A stretch of 64,000 nucleotides of DNA, taken from contig NZ_JASAOF010000019.1 in assembly GCF_029952525.1 (NCBI RefSeq), positions 56,880-120,879 of the forward strand. The letters are read 5' to 3'. The notes under the pieces are model-generated. The model saw only the letters and a program-made list of their open reading frames with translations. It did no database searches and was not told where the DNA came from. Positions within the stretch are counted from its first letter, which is position 1, and every line of letters begins with the position of its first letter. Both the position numbers and the translations under genes were made by a program. This DNA comes from Saccharopolyspora ipomoeae (lineage in GTDB: Bacteria > Actinomycetota > Actinomycetes > Mycobacteriales > Pseudonocardiaceae). Below are positions 8,727 to 17,676 of this stretch, piece by piece.

Positions 8727-9634
8727 CGCTGCTGCTCCGGGATCCCGGGAGCGCCGCGATCCGCGCGGTTGAGGAACCGCTGGATCTCGACCGCCGCGGC
8801 GTCGGGGGTCTCGTAGTGCACCAGGTGCCCCACGTCGGAGATCACCACGAGCTCGGCATCGGGCAGGCGTTCAGCCAGCGCGCGCTGCCCGGGCAGCGGA
8901 GCGATCTCGTCGTGCTCCCCGGCCACCAGCAGCACCGGCATCCGCAGCTGGTCGGCGTAGTCGGTCACGGTGTGCGTCACCGACGCCTGGAACGACTGGT
9001 TGACCACGGCGGGCGAGTGGAAGCGGCTGAAGTGCCGCAGGTGGTTGTCGTCGATGAACCCGCGCAGCTTCTTGTCCCTGGTTCGGGTCATCGCCCGGCT
9101 GGCCGCCAGCACCACCCAGCGGTTGGTCAGCAGCGACCGCCCGGCGCGGGAGGGCAGCCGTTCCCCGAGCGAGTAGTAGGCGGCGGTCAGCCCGGCCACC
9201 GCGGCGTGCGGTCCGCGCAGCGCGGACTGCGCGATGGGATTGATCAGCACCAGCCGACGGATCAGCGACGGGCGCATCGCCGCCAGACGGGAGGACACGA
9301 TCGAACCGAAGGAGTGCCCGATCAGCACGATCGGATGCTCGGCCGCACCGAGCCGGTCGAGCAGCTCGACGAGGGCCTCGGCGTAGCCGGTGACGTCGTG
9401 CTTGCCCGCCATCGGCCCGGAGTCCCCGAACCCGGGCAGGTCCGGGATCACGACGCGACGCCCCTCCAGACCTGCGGCGATGAGCTCCAGGCCGTGGTGC
9501 GTGCCGCGCAGCCCGTGCACGAGCAGCACCGTCTCGACCGAGGAGCCCAGCTCCTCGCGGTAGACCCAGTAGTGCAGGTCGGAGCCGTTGATCCGAGCTA
9601 CACGCTCCGCTGGGTGCAGATCAGGAAGGCTCAT
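8723..9634 (-). CDS. Alpha/beta-hydrolase fold enzyme in glycosyltransferase operon
   Basis: 303 residues from ATG at 9634. Hydrolase motifs are in order: oxyanion-hole VHGLRG, nucleophile elbow GHSFGS (serine about residue 105), acid in GEHDEIAPL and histidine in VGHLVHYETP. A helical cap separates the core halves. It lies two bases after the upstream GT4 stop and overlaps the downstream GT4 start, so it is part of one translational unit. A role as esterase, acyltransferase or thioesterase on a glycolipid intermediate is possible; substrate unknown. Confidence 0.85.
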   Translation of the reverse strand: MSLPDLHPAERVARINGSDLHYWVYREELGSSVETVLLVHGLRGTHHGLELIAAGLEGRRVVIPDLPGFGDSGPMAGKHDVTGYAEALVELLDRLGAAEHPIVLIGHSFGSIVSSRLAAMRPSLIRRLVLINPIAQSALRGPHAAVAGLTAAYYSLGERLPSRAGRSLLTNRWVVLAASRAMTRTRDKKLRGFIDDNHLRHFSRFHSPAVVNQSFQASVTHTVTDYADQLRMPVLLVAGEHDEIAPLPGQRALAERLPDAELVVISDVGHLVHYETPDAAAVEIQRFLNRADRGAPGIPEQQR

Positions 9635-9636
9635 GG

Positions 9637-10869
9637 TCAGCTCGCCAGCTCGGTGCTGATCTCGTCGAGCTCGACGGCGCTGTTCGGGTCGATCACGTGG
9701 TGGTACAGCGACTCGAACCGGCCGAGGATCTGGTCGATGTCGTGCCGCGCGACCAGCCGCTGGCTGGCCTGGCCCATCCTGTCGATGGTGGCGCGGTCGT
9801 CGAGCACGTCGTCGATCGCCGCGGCCAGGGCGTGCACGTCGCGCGGCGCGTACAGCCAGCCGTTCTCGCCCGGGCGGCACAGGTGTGGCAGGGCCATCGC
9901 GTTGGCGAGCACGACCGGCGTGCCCGCCGACATGGCCTCCATCGTGGCCAGGCTCTGCAGCTCGGCGATGCTGGGCATGCAGAACAGGTCGGCGCGGGCG
10001 TAGGCCTCCAGCAGCTCCTCGTCGCTGAGGAAGCCGTGGAAGTGCACCCGCTCGGCGATGCCGAGCTCGGTGGCGAGCTGCTCGAAGGCCTCGCGGCGAG
10101 CGCCGTTGCCGACGATCTCCAGGCGGGTCTCGGCCTCGGTGCGCAGCAGCGACATGGCGCGCAGCAGGTCGTCGATGTGCTTCTCCTCGTCGAGCCTGCC
10201 GACGAACAGCACGGTCCGCGGCCGCGGGTCCGGGTTCTGCTCGCGGAAGCGCTCGGCCGGGACGCGGTAGCGCTCGACGTCGATGCCGCAGGAGACCGGC
10301 AGCGCGGTGCGGTCGAAGCCGTTGTCCTGCAGCAGCTGCACGGCGCGCGGCGTGGGCGCCGTGACGATCTGCGCCTTGCGGTAGTGCTTGACCAGGTTGT
10401 GCCAGAGCAGGCGCCCGGCGGCGTTCTGCAGGAACGGGGGGATCTTGAAGTAGCCGAAGATGTTCTCCGGCATGAAGTGATTGGTGGCCACCAGCCCGAT
10501 GCCGCGCCGGCGGGCGGAGTCGATCAGGCCGCGGCAGATGAAGAAGTGCGACTGCACGTGCACGATGTCGGGCTGGATCTCCTCCAGCAGCGCGTCGGCC
10601 TGCCCCGCCTGCCACGGCATCAGGCCGCGGATCGTCGGGTGGAAGGGCGAGCTGTAGGAGCCGACCCGGTGCACCAGCACGCCGTCCTCGACCTCGGTGC
10701 GCGGCTCACGGGTGTCGGAGTGGCACACCACGTGCACCTCGTGCCCGCGGGCGGACAGGCCCGTGGCCAGCCGGTGCCCGAAGTTGGCGGCACCGTTGAC
10801 GTGCGGCGGGTAGGTGGTCGCACCGACCACGATCCGCAGCGGGCGCCTGCGCGACGGTTGCGAAGTCAA
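9637..10869 (-). CDS. Glycosyltransferase family 4, GDP-mannose/UDP-sugar dependent type
   Basis: 410 residues. The N-terminus (GATTYPPHVNGAANFGHRLA) is the glycine-rich acceptor-side loop usual in GT4 enzymes, followed by HSHFF-like VQSHFFICRGL. The C-terminal domain has VLFVGRLDEEKHIDDLLRA and the E-x7-E pair in AELQSLATMEAM near residues 301-312. A similar architecture is seen in diacylglycerol glucosyltransferases and PimB-like mannosyltransferases. It has ATGA overlap with the upstream DMT gene. The loop MPENIFGYFKIPPF could contact membrane or lipid acceptor, but this is conjecture. Confidence 0.88.
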   Translation of the reverse strand: MTSQPSRRRPLRIVVGATTYPPHVNGAANFGHRLATGLSARGHEVHVVCHSDTREPRTEVEDGVLVHRVGSYSSPFHPTIRGLMPWQAGQADALLEEIQPDIVHVQSHFFICRGLIDSARRRGIGLVATNHFMPENIFGYFKIPPFLQNAAGRLLWHNLVKHYRKAQIVTAPTPRAVQLLQDNGFDRTALPVSCGIDVERYRVPAERFREQNPDPRPRTVLFVGRLDEEKHIDDLLRAMSLLRTEAETRLEIVGNGARREAFEQLATELGIAERVHFHGFLSDEELLEAYARADLFCMPSIAELQSLATMEAMSAGTPVVLANAMALPHLCRPGENGWLYAPRDVHALAAAIDDVLDDRATIDRMGQASQRLVARHDIDQILGRFESLYHHVIDPNSAVELDEISTELAS

Positions 10870-11879
10870 GAGGAACTCCCGTTAGGACGAGGGGACGTGC
10901 GGTGTCCGGCGGTACCGGCGGGAACTTCGTTCGCGGACCCGGTGGTGGGCCCGGTGGTGGGTGCTGGCGTGGCCGTGCGATCCCCGGGCGGGGCCACTTC
11001 CAGCGTCTCCGACGTGCTGCGTTCGGTGGTGTCGGGGTGGTGGCGGGCCAGGGCGAACACCCCGGCGCAGGCCACCAGGGCGCACAGCGCCTCGGCGGCG
11101 GCGACCCAGCCGCTGACGTGGTCGGCCTCGCCGAGCAGGCCGATGCCCAGGCCCACGGCCACCAGCGGGTCGATGACGGTCAGGCACGCCACGACCAGGT
11201 CGGGCGGGCCGCTGGCGTAGCCGTGCTGCAGCAGCCAACCGCCCACCACCATCGCGACCGCGATGCCGAGCACGGACAGGAGGTTGATCGCCAGCAGGTC
11301 CCCGGTGCCGACCTGCTGGGCCACGGCGCGGGCCATCAGCGACACGTACCCGTAGGCCACGGCGCAGCCGGCGGCGAAGAGCACGCAGCGCACCTTCGAG
11401 CGGGTCGCGGCGGCGACGAGGCCGATCAGCAGCACCGCCACGGCCACGATCTGGGTGGCGGTGAACTGGTCGTCCTCGCCGACCGGGGTGGGCGTGGCGC
11501 TGCCGGCGGCCAGCAGCACGAACACCGCCAGGCCACCGGTCGCGGCCAGCACCGCCAGCACCATGCTGGGGTGCACATCGCGCCGGGTGTAGCCCTGCTC
11601 GCGCAGGTTGAGCAGCACGGTGATCGGCAGGGCGAGCACGCCGATCGGCTGCACCACGCTCAGCGGGGCAAGACCCAGCGCGCTCACGTGCAGCGCGGCG
11701 CCGCTGCCCAGGGCCGCGAGTCCGGCGAGCCAGCGCGGGTTGCGCACGAGCTGGGCCTGACTGCGCAGCCCGAGGCCGCCACCGGCCATCGTGGCGTGCA
11801 CGGCCGCGTGCTGCAGCCGCGCTCCGAAGGCGTATCCGCAGGCGCCCAGCGCCGCCAGCACCACCGCAAGTGCGGTCAT
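10866..11879 (-). CDS. DMT-superfamily (EamA-like) membrane transporter
   Basis: 337 residues, first gene of the four-gene operon. About nine to ten hydrophobic helices fill residues 1-285; a proline/threonine-rich disordered tail follows (PAPTTGPTTGS). The two-halved layout and short loops match drug/metabolite transporters; ALGLAPLSVVQPIGVLALP is typical of the NIPA/EamA-like actinobacterial branch. Linked to two glycosyltransferases, it could move a lipid-linked sugar or precursor across the membrane, but many DMT proteins have unknown substrates. The start ATG at 11879 has only a weak ribosome site. Confidence 0.8.
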   Translation of the reverse strand: MTALAVVLAALGACGYAFGARLQHAAVHATMAGGGLGLRSQAQLVRNPRWLAGLAALGSGAALHVSALGLAPLSVVQPIGVLALPITVLLNLREQGYTRRDVHPSMVLAVLAATGGLAVFVLLAAGSATPTPVGEDDQFTATQIVAVAVLLIGLVAAATRSKVRCVLFAAGCAVAYGYVSLMARAVAQQVGTGDLLAINLLSVLGIAVAMVVGGWLLQHGYASGPPDLVVACLTVIDPLVAVGLGIGLLGEADHVSGWVAAAEALCALVACAGVFALARHHPDTTERSTSETLEVAPPGDRTATPAPTTGPTTGSANEVPAGTAGHRTSPRPNGSSS

Positions 11880-12606
11880 CGCGGATCACGCCCTAGCGCG
11901 CGTTGCATGACACCCTGTCCGTCCACACCGCTCAATCTCGCGTCTCGCGAGCCCGGCTCGCATCCGGGGCCGGACCCCCAATTTCCCTGAGGCCATCGGG
12001 CCCCGCACCTCAGCGGCCGACCTCGGCCGCGCTCCGCCGCCGCGCCACGCTCCCGGCGTCTGGCTGCGAAGACCGGATCCAGCGGCCCCCACGGGGTTCC
12101 CCGACGGTCTCCGGGTGAACCCCGGGTGATCCCGCAGTTCCGCGCACCGGAGATCACAGCGAAGCACGAATTCTTCACCGCCGGTCCGACTTTGAGCGGA
12201 ATTCGCGGCAATCGATCCGGTGAACACTCCGCGACGCCCCGGCGAATCGAGCCCGTGCGCAGCCCTGCTGGTGCGCACAAGTGCGTCGACGTCGGCCGGA
12301 ATCACGCCGCCGACTCTAGAACAACGAGGCTGAGGACTTTGTCAGCAACACATCGCACAACCGTGCCCTCACCTCCGCAGCCCGCTCCCGGCAATTGCCT
12401 CGCATGCGAACCATTTCCCCGAACATGCCTTTGGAGCAGGCAGATCAGCGAAAATGAAGATCAACAATCGGGCGCCGGAAACGGTGATCCAAACGACATG
12501 GGGAGAACATCACGCCGCCACGCCGCACTCGCTCTCGGGAACATTTCCATCACGAGGAGTGATCTCAGTCGGACTCCGACCTCCGCACGCACGTTCGGGT
12601 GACATC
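11880..12606. other. Long non-coding stretch between divergent membrane-protein genes
   Basis: About 730 bases between the divergent DMT and CopD genes. The open frames on both strands lack the third-position bias of neighbours and resemble nothing. Locally repeated CCCC/GGGG blocks near 12090-12130 give weak hairpins. The right part (12320-12560) is clearly less GC-rich and probably holds the CopD promoter. I see no RNA gene. Confidence 0.5.
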
Positions 12607-13668
12607 ATGCGGAACGTGGCAGTGCGCGAAGCGACATCCGGGAAAGAGCAGGCAGTGCGGGACCGCCCGCGCGCCGCGAAAGCACTGGTCGTCGTGGCCC
12701 TGGTGGGCGCCGCGCTGCTGGCCGCGCTGGCCGCCACGGCCTACACCGACGTCGGCACCATCCCCGGACTTCCCGCGCTGCCACCCCTGGTCCGCTTCGG
12801 CATCCCGGTCGCGCGAGCCGTGCTCGACCTGGCCGCGCTGGCCACGGTCGGCCTGTCGATGCTGCCCAAGCTCGTCGGCTTCGACCGGCCCGAGCACACC
12901 GAACCGGTGCTCGCCCAGGCCCGCCGGCTCACCGTGGTCGCCGCCCTGGTGTGGATGCTCGCCGCGCTGTTCTCGCTGGTCCTGCAGGCAATGGAGGCCA
13001 GCCCCGGGGCCGCGGCCACCACCGGGCTGCTCGTCGACTACGTCAACAACGTCCCGGCCGGGCCCGGACTGCTCACCAGCGCGGGCGCGGGCCTGCTGTG
13101 CGCGCTGGTGGGTTTGCTCGCGGTCCGCTTCGGCGAGTCGGTGCCCACCGAGCTCCGCACCATCGTCGCCCTGCTCGGGCTGCTGCCGATGCCGCTGACC
13201 GGGCACGCCACCGACTGGCAGTACCACGACTTCAGCATGATCTCGATGGAGCTGCACGTGGTCGGCGCGGCCATGTGGGTCGGCGGCCTGGCCGCGGTGG
13301 CGCTGCTGGTCGCACCGCGTCGCGGACTGCTCGCCGAGGCCATGCCGCGCTTCTCCAAGCTCGCCGGGCTGGCGCTGCTCGTGGTCGGCGCCTCGGGGCT
13401 GTTCAACGGCCTGATGGAGCTGGTCATCACCCCGAACGTGGGGCTGATCGGCCTGGTCACCACCCAGTACGGCCAGATCCTCATCGGCAAGCTCGTCTGC
13501 CTGGTGCTGCTCGGCGCGATCGGCGCCCAGATGCGCTTCCGGCTCCTGCCGCGCCTCGCACGGCAGGAGCGGACCGCGCTGCTGACCTGGGTGGCCGTCG
13601 AGGTCGCGGTGATGGGCGTCGCCTACGGCCTCGGTGTCGTCCTCTCCCGGGCGCCCGTGATCGTCTGA
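12607..13668 (+). CDS. CopD-domain membrane protein
   Basis: 353 residues from ATG at 12607. Eight or nine helices are visible. The C-terminal half is CopD-like, with histidines in TGHATDWQYHDFSMISMELH and the family signature HVVGAAMWVGGLAAVALL. CopD proteins take part in copper transport into or across the membrane. In actinobacteria CopD is often fused to a CtaG-like cytochrome oxidase assembly domain; here it stands alone. The gene ends 6 bp from the convergent membrane-protein gene. Copper as ligand is inferred from the family; no CopC gene is nearby. Confidence 0.8.
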   Translation: MRNVAVREATSGKEQAVRDRPRAAKALVVVALVGAALLAALAATAYTDVGTIPGLPALPPLVRFGIPVARAVLDLAALATVGLSMLPKLVGFDRPEHTEPVLAQARRLTVVAALVWMLAALFSLVLQAMEASPGAAATTGLLVDYVNNVPAGPGLLTSAGAGLLCALVGLLAVRFGESVPTELRTIVALLGLLPMPLTGHATDWQYHDFSMISMELHVVGAAMWVGGLAAVALLVAPRRGLLAEAMPRFSKLAGLALLVVGASGLFNGLMELVITPNVGLIGLVTTQYGQILIGKLVCLVLLGAIGAQMRFRLLPRLARQERTALLTWVAVEVAVMGVAYGLGVVLSRAPVIV

Positions 13669-13674
13669 CCGGCC

Positions 13675-14811
13675 TCAGCGAGGGCTGAGACCGCGGCCCC
13701 GCCGGTCGCGGATCGCCGCCAGGTGCTGCTCGATGCGGCGCACGCCGCCCGAGCCGAGGTGCTCGAACAGCCACCACATCGCGGCCAGCAGCGCCACCAC
13801 GTACAGCGCGGACGCGTAGTCCGACGGCGGCGCGGCGATGTAGGCGTCCTGCAGCCACAGCGCCGCGTAGGCCGCGGCCGTCACCGCAGCAGCACCGATC
13901 AGCGGCCGCAGCCGGGTGATCAGCTGGGCGGACATGTCGATGGCCAGAGCACCGATGAGCAGGAAGAACGGGACCGTGGAGATCGGGAAGTCGGCGGCGG
14001 CCAGCAGCGCCCACGCCACGCAGCGGAACACCAGGTACCCGGCGGCGATCGTGGTGGCCGTCCAGCGGCGGCCGACGAGGGTCCGCGCGAGCAGCAGCGT
14101 CCCGAGCCCGGTCAGCACCGCCCAGACCGGGTAGAGCCAGTCGGGCGTGGGCAGCGTGAAGTTCTCCACCGCGATGTAGTCCAGCGGCCGGTGCAGCTGG
14201 TCGGCGGCGAACTGCAGCAGGCTGTCCTCGGCGTAGGGCGTGCCGCGTTCCCAGGCCGCCAGCCCGAGCACGCCGTACTCCTGGTGCTGGTTGAGGAACA
14301 TGAAGTTGTCCAGCACGGTGAACCACAGGAAGTACGTGATCGGGTAGTAGTACCGGTCGGAGCGGCCCTGCCGGTACCAGCCGAGCAGCAGTCCGATGCT
14401 CATCATCCCGGTGCCCAGGTACAGCAGCGCGTGCGACGGGCTCCAGGCGGTGATGTCCAGGCCGTTGACCCGGTGGTTGATCACGTCCAGCGGCGCGGCG
14501 ACTAGGAAGATCCCCAGCCCCCACTGCATCCAGCGCAGCGTGACCTTGTCGACGCCGATGCCGGTGTAGCTGTGGAAGACCACCAGCCCGATCACCATCA
14601 CGGTGCCGACCGAGTTGAGCAGGTGCGGCGGCGCCAGGTCGTCCCGCAACCAGCGGAAGTGCCAGCAGATGTCCCAGGTGGCGCCGAGGATCTTGAGCAC
14701 CATCGCGACGACCCACCAGCGATACAGCGCCGTGACCAGTTCGGCCGGCGCTTCCCTCCCGGGCTCACCGCGAGTCCAGTGGGCCCGGACCAGCACAGCG
14801 ACGTCCGCCAT
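13675..14811 (-). CDS. Polytopic membrane protein of unknown function
   Basis: 378 residues. The ATG at 14811 is preferred over the in-frame TTG at 14826 because GGAGG lies 8 nt before it. Roughly ten hydrophobic segments are separated by short loops. Aromatic and histidine residues cluster at predicted membrane borders (WDICWHFRWLRDDLAPPH, WSPSHALLYLG, HQHEYG-like NQHQEYGVLG), reminiscent of haem- or copper-handling membrane proteins. I do not recognise the family. It converges on the CopD-like gene with a 6-bp gap and no terminator, which hints at, but does not prove, a shared role. Confidence 0.7.
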   Translation of the reverse strand: MADVAVLVRAHWTRGEPGREAPAELVTALYRWWVVAMVLKILGATWDICWHFRWLRDDLAPPHLLNSVGTVMVIGLVVFHSYTGIGVDKVTLRWMQWGLGIFLVAAPLDVINHRVNGLDITAWSPSHALLYLGTGMMSIGLLLGWYRQGRSDRYYYPITYFLWFTVLDNFMFLNQHQEYGVLGLAAWERGTPYAEDSLLQFAADQLHRPLDYIAVENFTLPTPDWLYPVWAVLTGLGTLLLARTLVGRRWTATTIAAGYLVFRCVAWALLAAADFPISTVPFFLLIGALAIDMSAQLITRLRPLIGAAAVTAAAYAALWLQDAYIAAPPSDYASALYVVALLAAMWWLFEHLGSGGVRRIEQHLAAIRDRRGRGLSPR

Positions 14812-14987
14812 CGCGTTCACCTCCAACTCGGGTGATGTTCACGAAAACGGTAACCCGAGTTGATCGCGGCGGAACCGGTAACCGGTGATCCGTGACCAAC
14901 CTTTTCCGAAAGGAAATGAGATCGCGGAAATGCGAAGCCCGGCACCGGTTTTCACCACTCGATGCCGGGCTCGAACTGAGAGGAATC

Positions 14988-15779
14988 TCAGCGTGGAATC
15001 TTGAGGACCTGCCCCACGTAGATCAGATCCGGGTCGGCGATTCCGTTCACCCGCGCGATCTCCCGCCAGTCGACGCCGAGCTTGGCGCCGATGTCCGACA
15101 GCGTGTCACCGGGCTGCACCACGTAGGTCTCCTGCGGCGGCGCCGGCGGCGGAGGCGGCGGGGCGCCCGCCCCGGTGAGCACCTCCAGCGGAACCAGCGA
15201 GACGTTGAGGTCGGTGTCGCCGCCGATGCCGGGGACCTGCCCGTCGGAGGCGTGCTGGTGGATCACGACGCGGTCGGTCATGTACCCGGGTTCACCGGGG
15301 TTGCGCCCGTAGTGCGCGACCCACAGGAAGACGCCCGGGTCGATCCAGGTGTCGGTGGCGAGCTTGTCCTGGAACCACGAGCTGGACGCGTAGACGACGA
15401 TCTCGTTGCGGCCGGTGTGGCCGCGCAGCGCGTCGATGAACCCCTTGATCCACCCGCCCAGGTTGGGCGCGTCGGTCTCCATGTCCAGGCACGGCGGGAG
15501 GTTGCCGGGCCCGGCGGAGTTCGTCCGCGCCAGCTGCGCGGCGAAGTCGGCGGCCTCCTGCTGCGGGGCGTTGGTGTCGGGCCTGGCGAAGTGGTAGAGC
15601 CCGGTGACCATGCCGGCCCCGCGCGCTCCGTTGAGCTGGGAGTCGAGCGTGGGACTGACGTAACCGATGCCCTCGGTCGCCTTGATGTAGGTGAAGACGT
15701 AACCGGCGCCGCGCACGGCTCCCCAGTCCGGTTCCCCCTGGTATCTCGCGACGTCGATACCGGGAATGCGTTCGGCCAT
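14988..15779 (-). CDS. GH25 lysozyme-like muramidase with C-terminal LysM domain
   Basis: 263 residues. The N-terminal GH25 barrel begins at once: GIDVARYQGEPDW, FTYIKATEG, GLYHFARP, then the acidic catalytic pair in PPCLDMETD and the strand HQHASDGQVPGIGGDTDLN. A proline linker (PPPPPPAPP, about 205-212) leads to one LysM domain (about 218-263, TYVVQPGDTLSDIGAKLGVD to YVGQVLKIPR) that binds peptidoglycan. The enzyme would cleave MurNAc-GlcNAc bonds. There is no signal peptide; no upstream in-frame start provides one. Export may be Sec-independent, holin-mediated, or by lysis. Confidence 0.88.
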   Translation of the reverse strand: MAERIPGIDVARYQGEPDWGAVRGAGYVFTYIKATEGIGYVSPTLDSQLNGARGAGMVTGLYHFARPDTNAPQQEAADFAAQLARTNSAGPGNLPPCLDMETDAPNLGGWIKGFIDALRGHTGRNEIVVYASSSWFQDKLATDTWIDPGVFLWVAHYGRNPGEPGYMTDRVVIHQHASDGQVPGIGGDTDLNVSLVPLEVLTGAGAPPPPPPAPPQETYVVQPGDTLSDIGAKLGVDWREIARVNGIADPDLIYVGQVLKIPR

Positions 15780-16158
15780 GATTTACCCCCTGCACTTCTG
15801 GCCGCACTGACTTCTGACATCTGGCACTGCTCAAACTATCGAAGCCGGAGAAACAGGAAGTTCCGCCATTCGGGTTAAGATCAAGGGCCGAAAGCCCGAG
15901 GAAAGTCCCACGCAATGCAATCAGTGCGTATTCCTACTCACCCGGTCGCGCTATCCACTGATCCTAGTCGCGAGTTTCCTTCACGCGATGCACAGTGAGG
16001 GCGGACCCGCGAAAGCACCGCCGATTTCCCGGCGCGGGCAACCATTTCCGCCGGCGGACGTCTACTCAACAGCAGAGTCCCGAACGCAGAGGGCCCGCGA
16101 GAGGGCCCGCACACAACAGCCCGCACACGAACCCGCTGGGGCGGCGGGAACGGGGGTG
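15780..16158. other. Divergent non-coding region, muramidase / DUF4232 gene
   Basis: About 380 bases holding the promoters of two divergent genes. AT-richer segments lie at 15830-15880. A GAGGAAAGTCCC string near 15898 recalls the 5' end of RNase P RNA but the rest of that RNA is absent. No gene seen. Confidence 0.5.
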
Positions 16159-16692
16159 ATGGCCGTGAACCGGCACATCGGAGCACGCATTCTGCAGACG
16201 TCCGCAGGCCTGCTGGCCGCCGGAGCCCTGGCGGGCTCGGCGCTGCCGGCCAACGCGCAGGACGCGCCGCAACCGCGCGATCCGCGCTGCCACACCTCGC
16301 AGCTCAGCGGCAGCATGTCGCGGGTCGAGGCGGGAGCGGGCCAGCGCTACGCGGACCTGACGCTGACCAACTCCAGCGGCTCCTACTGCACGCTCTACGG
16401 CTACGGCGGGATGCAGCTGGTCGACGACGCGGGCAACCCGCTGCCGACCGAGGTCACCCGCACCGCCAACCCGGGCCCGACGCTCATCGGCCTGGATCCG
16501 GGCGAGTCGGCGTCGGCGACGCTGCACTGGAGCGCCGTCCCGCACGGCGACGAGGGCTACCCGTGCCAGCCGACGGCCACCGGCCTGGAGGTCATCCCGC
16601 CCGACGAGACCGATTGGCTCCCGGTCCCCTGGACCGGCGACGCCGTGTGCGGCGGCGGAGCTCTCGACGAGACCGCCTACCACCAGGGCTGA
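16159..16692 (+). CDS. Secreted DUF4232-type protein
   Basis: 177 residues from ATG at 16159, preceded by a GGGGG stretch. A signal peptide covers about 1-34 (LLAAGALAGSALPANAQ). The mature part is a single beta-sandwich of DUF4232 type: YADLTLTNSSGSYCTLYGYG, a central GLDPGESASATLHWS turn and a closing CGGGALDE. Four cysteines probably pair outside the cell. DUF4232 proteins are exported, often lipoproteins, of unknown function in actinomycetes; this one lacks a lipobox. It lies 68 bp before the lipase-like gene, on the same strand. Confidence 0.75.
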   Translation: MAVNRHIGARILQTSAGLLAAGALAGSALPANAQDAPQPRDPRCHTSQLSGSMSRVEAGAGQRYADLTLTNSSGSYCTLYGYGGMQLVDDAGNPLPTEVTRTANPGPTLIGLDPGESASATLHWSAVPHGDEGYPCQPTATGLEVIPPDETDWLPVPWTGDAVCGGGALDETAYHQG

Positions 16693-16760
16693 GCCCGCGA
16701 CCGCGGAAACTCCGTCGGGAGGTGGTGGCCGCGGCAGTGGGTTTGTGCTGTGGTGGCCAC

Positions 16761-17564
16761 ATGATCGAGTCAACTGATCGCGAGGTGGCCGGGAGCCTGG
16801 GGCCGCTGGCCGTGCGGGAGTGGTCGGCGGAGAACCCGGGGTGGATCGCGCTGATCGCGCACGGCTACGGCGAGCACTCCGGGCGCTACCAGTGGGTCGC
16901 GGAGCAGCTGGTGCACGCGCGGGCGCTGGTCTGGGCGCCGGACCACATCGGCCACGGCCGTTCCCCGGGCGACCGGGTCCACTACGAGGACGCCGAGGTG
17001 CTGGTCGGTGACCTGGAGGCGCTGCGGCGCGAGGTCACCGCGCAGCACCCGGACCTTCCGGTGGTGCTGATCGGGCACTCGATGGGCGGCATGCTCGCGG
17101 CGCGCTTCGCCCAGGAGCACCAGCGGCAGCTGGCCGCGGTGGTGCTGTCGGGGCCGGTGCTGGGCACCTGGCACGTGCTGGACCTGCTGGAGCACGACGA
17201 GATCCCGGACACCCCCATCGACCCGGCGACGCTGTCGCGGGACCCGGAGGTCGGCGCGGCCTACCTGGCCGACGAGCTGGTGTGGCACGGGCCGTTCAAG
17301 CGCGCGACGCTGCGGGCCATCGACGACTGCCTGCTGGCTATCAACGAGGGCCCGACGCTGGAGATCCCGACGCTGTGGATCCACGGCGAGGACGACGAGC
17401 TGGTGCCGGAGGCGGACACGCGCACCGGCATCGACCGGATCCGCGGCCACGAGTTCCACGAGCACATCTACCCGGGCGCCCGCCACGAGCTGTTCAACGA
17501 GACGAACAAGGCCGAGGTCATGGCCGATGTGCACAACTTCATCGGACGAGCGCTGAATTCTTAG
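16761..17564 (+). CDS. Monoacylglycerol lipase-like alpha/beta hydrolase
   Basis: 267 residues. The signature HGYGEHSGRY is characteristic of monoacylglycerol lipases and lysophospholipases. Nucleophile elbow GHSMGG (serine about 107), acid in HGEDDELVP and histidine in GARHELFNE complete the triad. No signal peptide, so it acts in the cytoplasm or at the inner membrane face. It would release fatty acids from monoacylglycerol or lysophospholipids; activity is inferred from the family. No clear ribosome site precedes the ATG. The next downstream structure is a long hairpin that may end this transcript. Confidence 0.85.
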   Translation: MIESTDREVAGSLGPLAVREWSAENPGWIALIAHGYGEHSGRYQWVAEQLVHARALVWAPDHIGHGRSPGDRVHYEDAEVLVGDLEALRREVTAQHPDLPVVLIGHSMGGMLAARFAQEHQRQLAAVVLSGPVLGTWHVLDLLEHDEIPDTPIDPATLSRDPEVGAAYLADELVWHGPFKRATLRAIDDCLLAINEGPTLEIPTLWIHGEDDELVPEADTRTGIDRIRGHEFHEHIYPGARHELFNETNKAEVMADVHNFIGRALNS

Positions 17565-17625
17565 AGCCGTTACTAATACTGACGATCATTACTCGATCGG
17601 GTGAGGCGTGTCGCTTGCGCGGTTG

Positions 17626-17674
17626 CAGCCCCCTGCTCTCCCGGGCAGCTTGAAGACCGGAGAGCGGGGGGCTG
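17626..17674 (+). promoter_or_regulatory. Hairpin covering the ribosome-binding site of the PRC-barrel gene
   Basis: 17626-17641 (CAGCCCCCTGCTCTCC) pairs with 17659-17674 over 16 bp with a single G-U wobble, around a 17-nt loop. The right arm includes the GGAGAGCGGGGGG ribosome site and ends two bases before the ATG at 17677. It may terminate the upstream lipase transcript or gate translation; the sequence does not decide between these. Confidence 0.65.
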
Positions 17675-17676
17675 TC

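Noticed and set aside
11876..12305. Minus-strand open frames of 130-140 codons upstream of the DMT gene
   Set aside because: Products are arginine/proline-rich without bias or similarity; treated as non-coding.
15880..15925. RNase P RNA-like GAGGAAAGTCCC
   Set aside because: Only the short 5' motif matches; the conserved 3' elements are absent and the next gene begins about 250 nt on, less than an rnpB gene needs.
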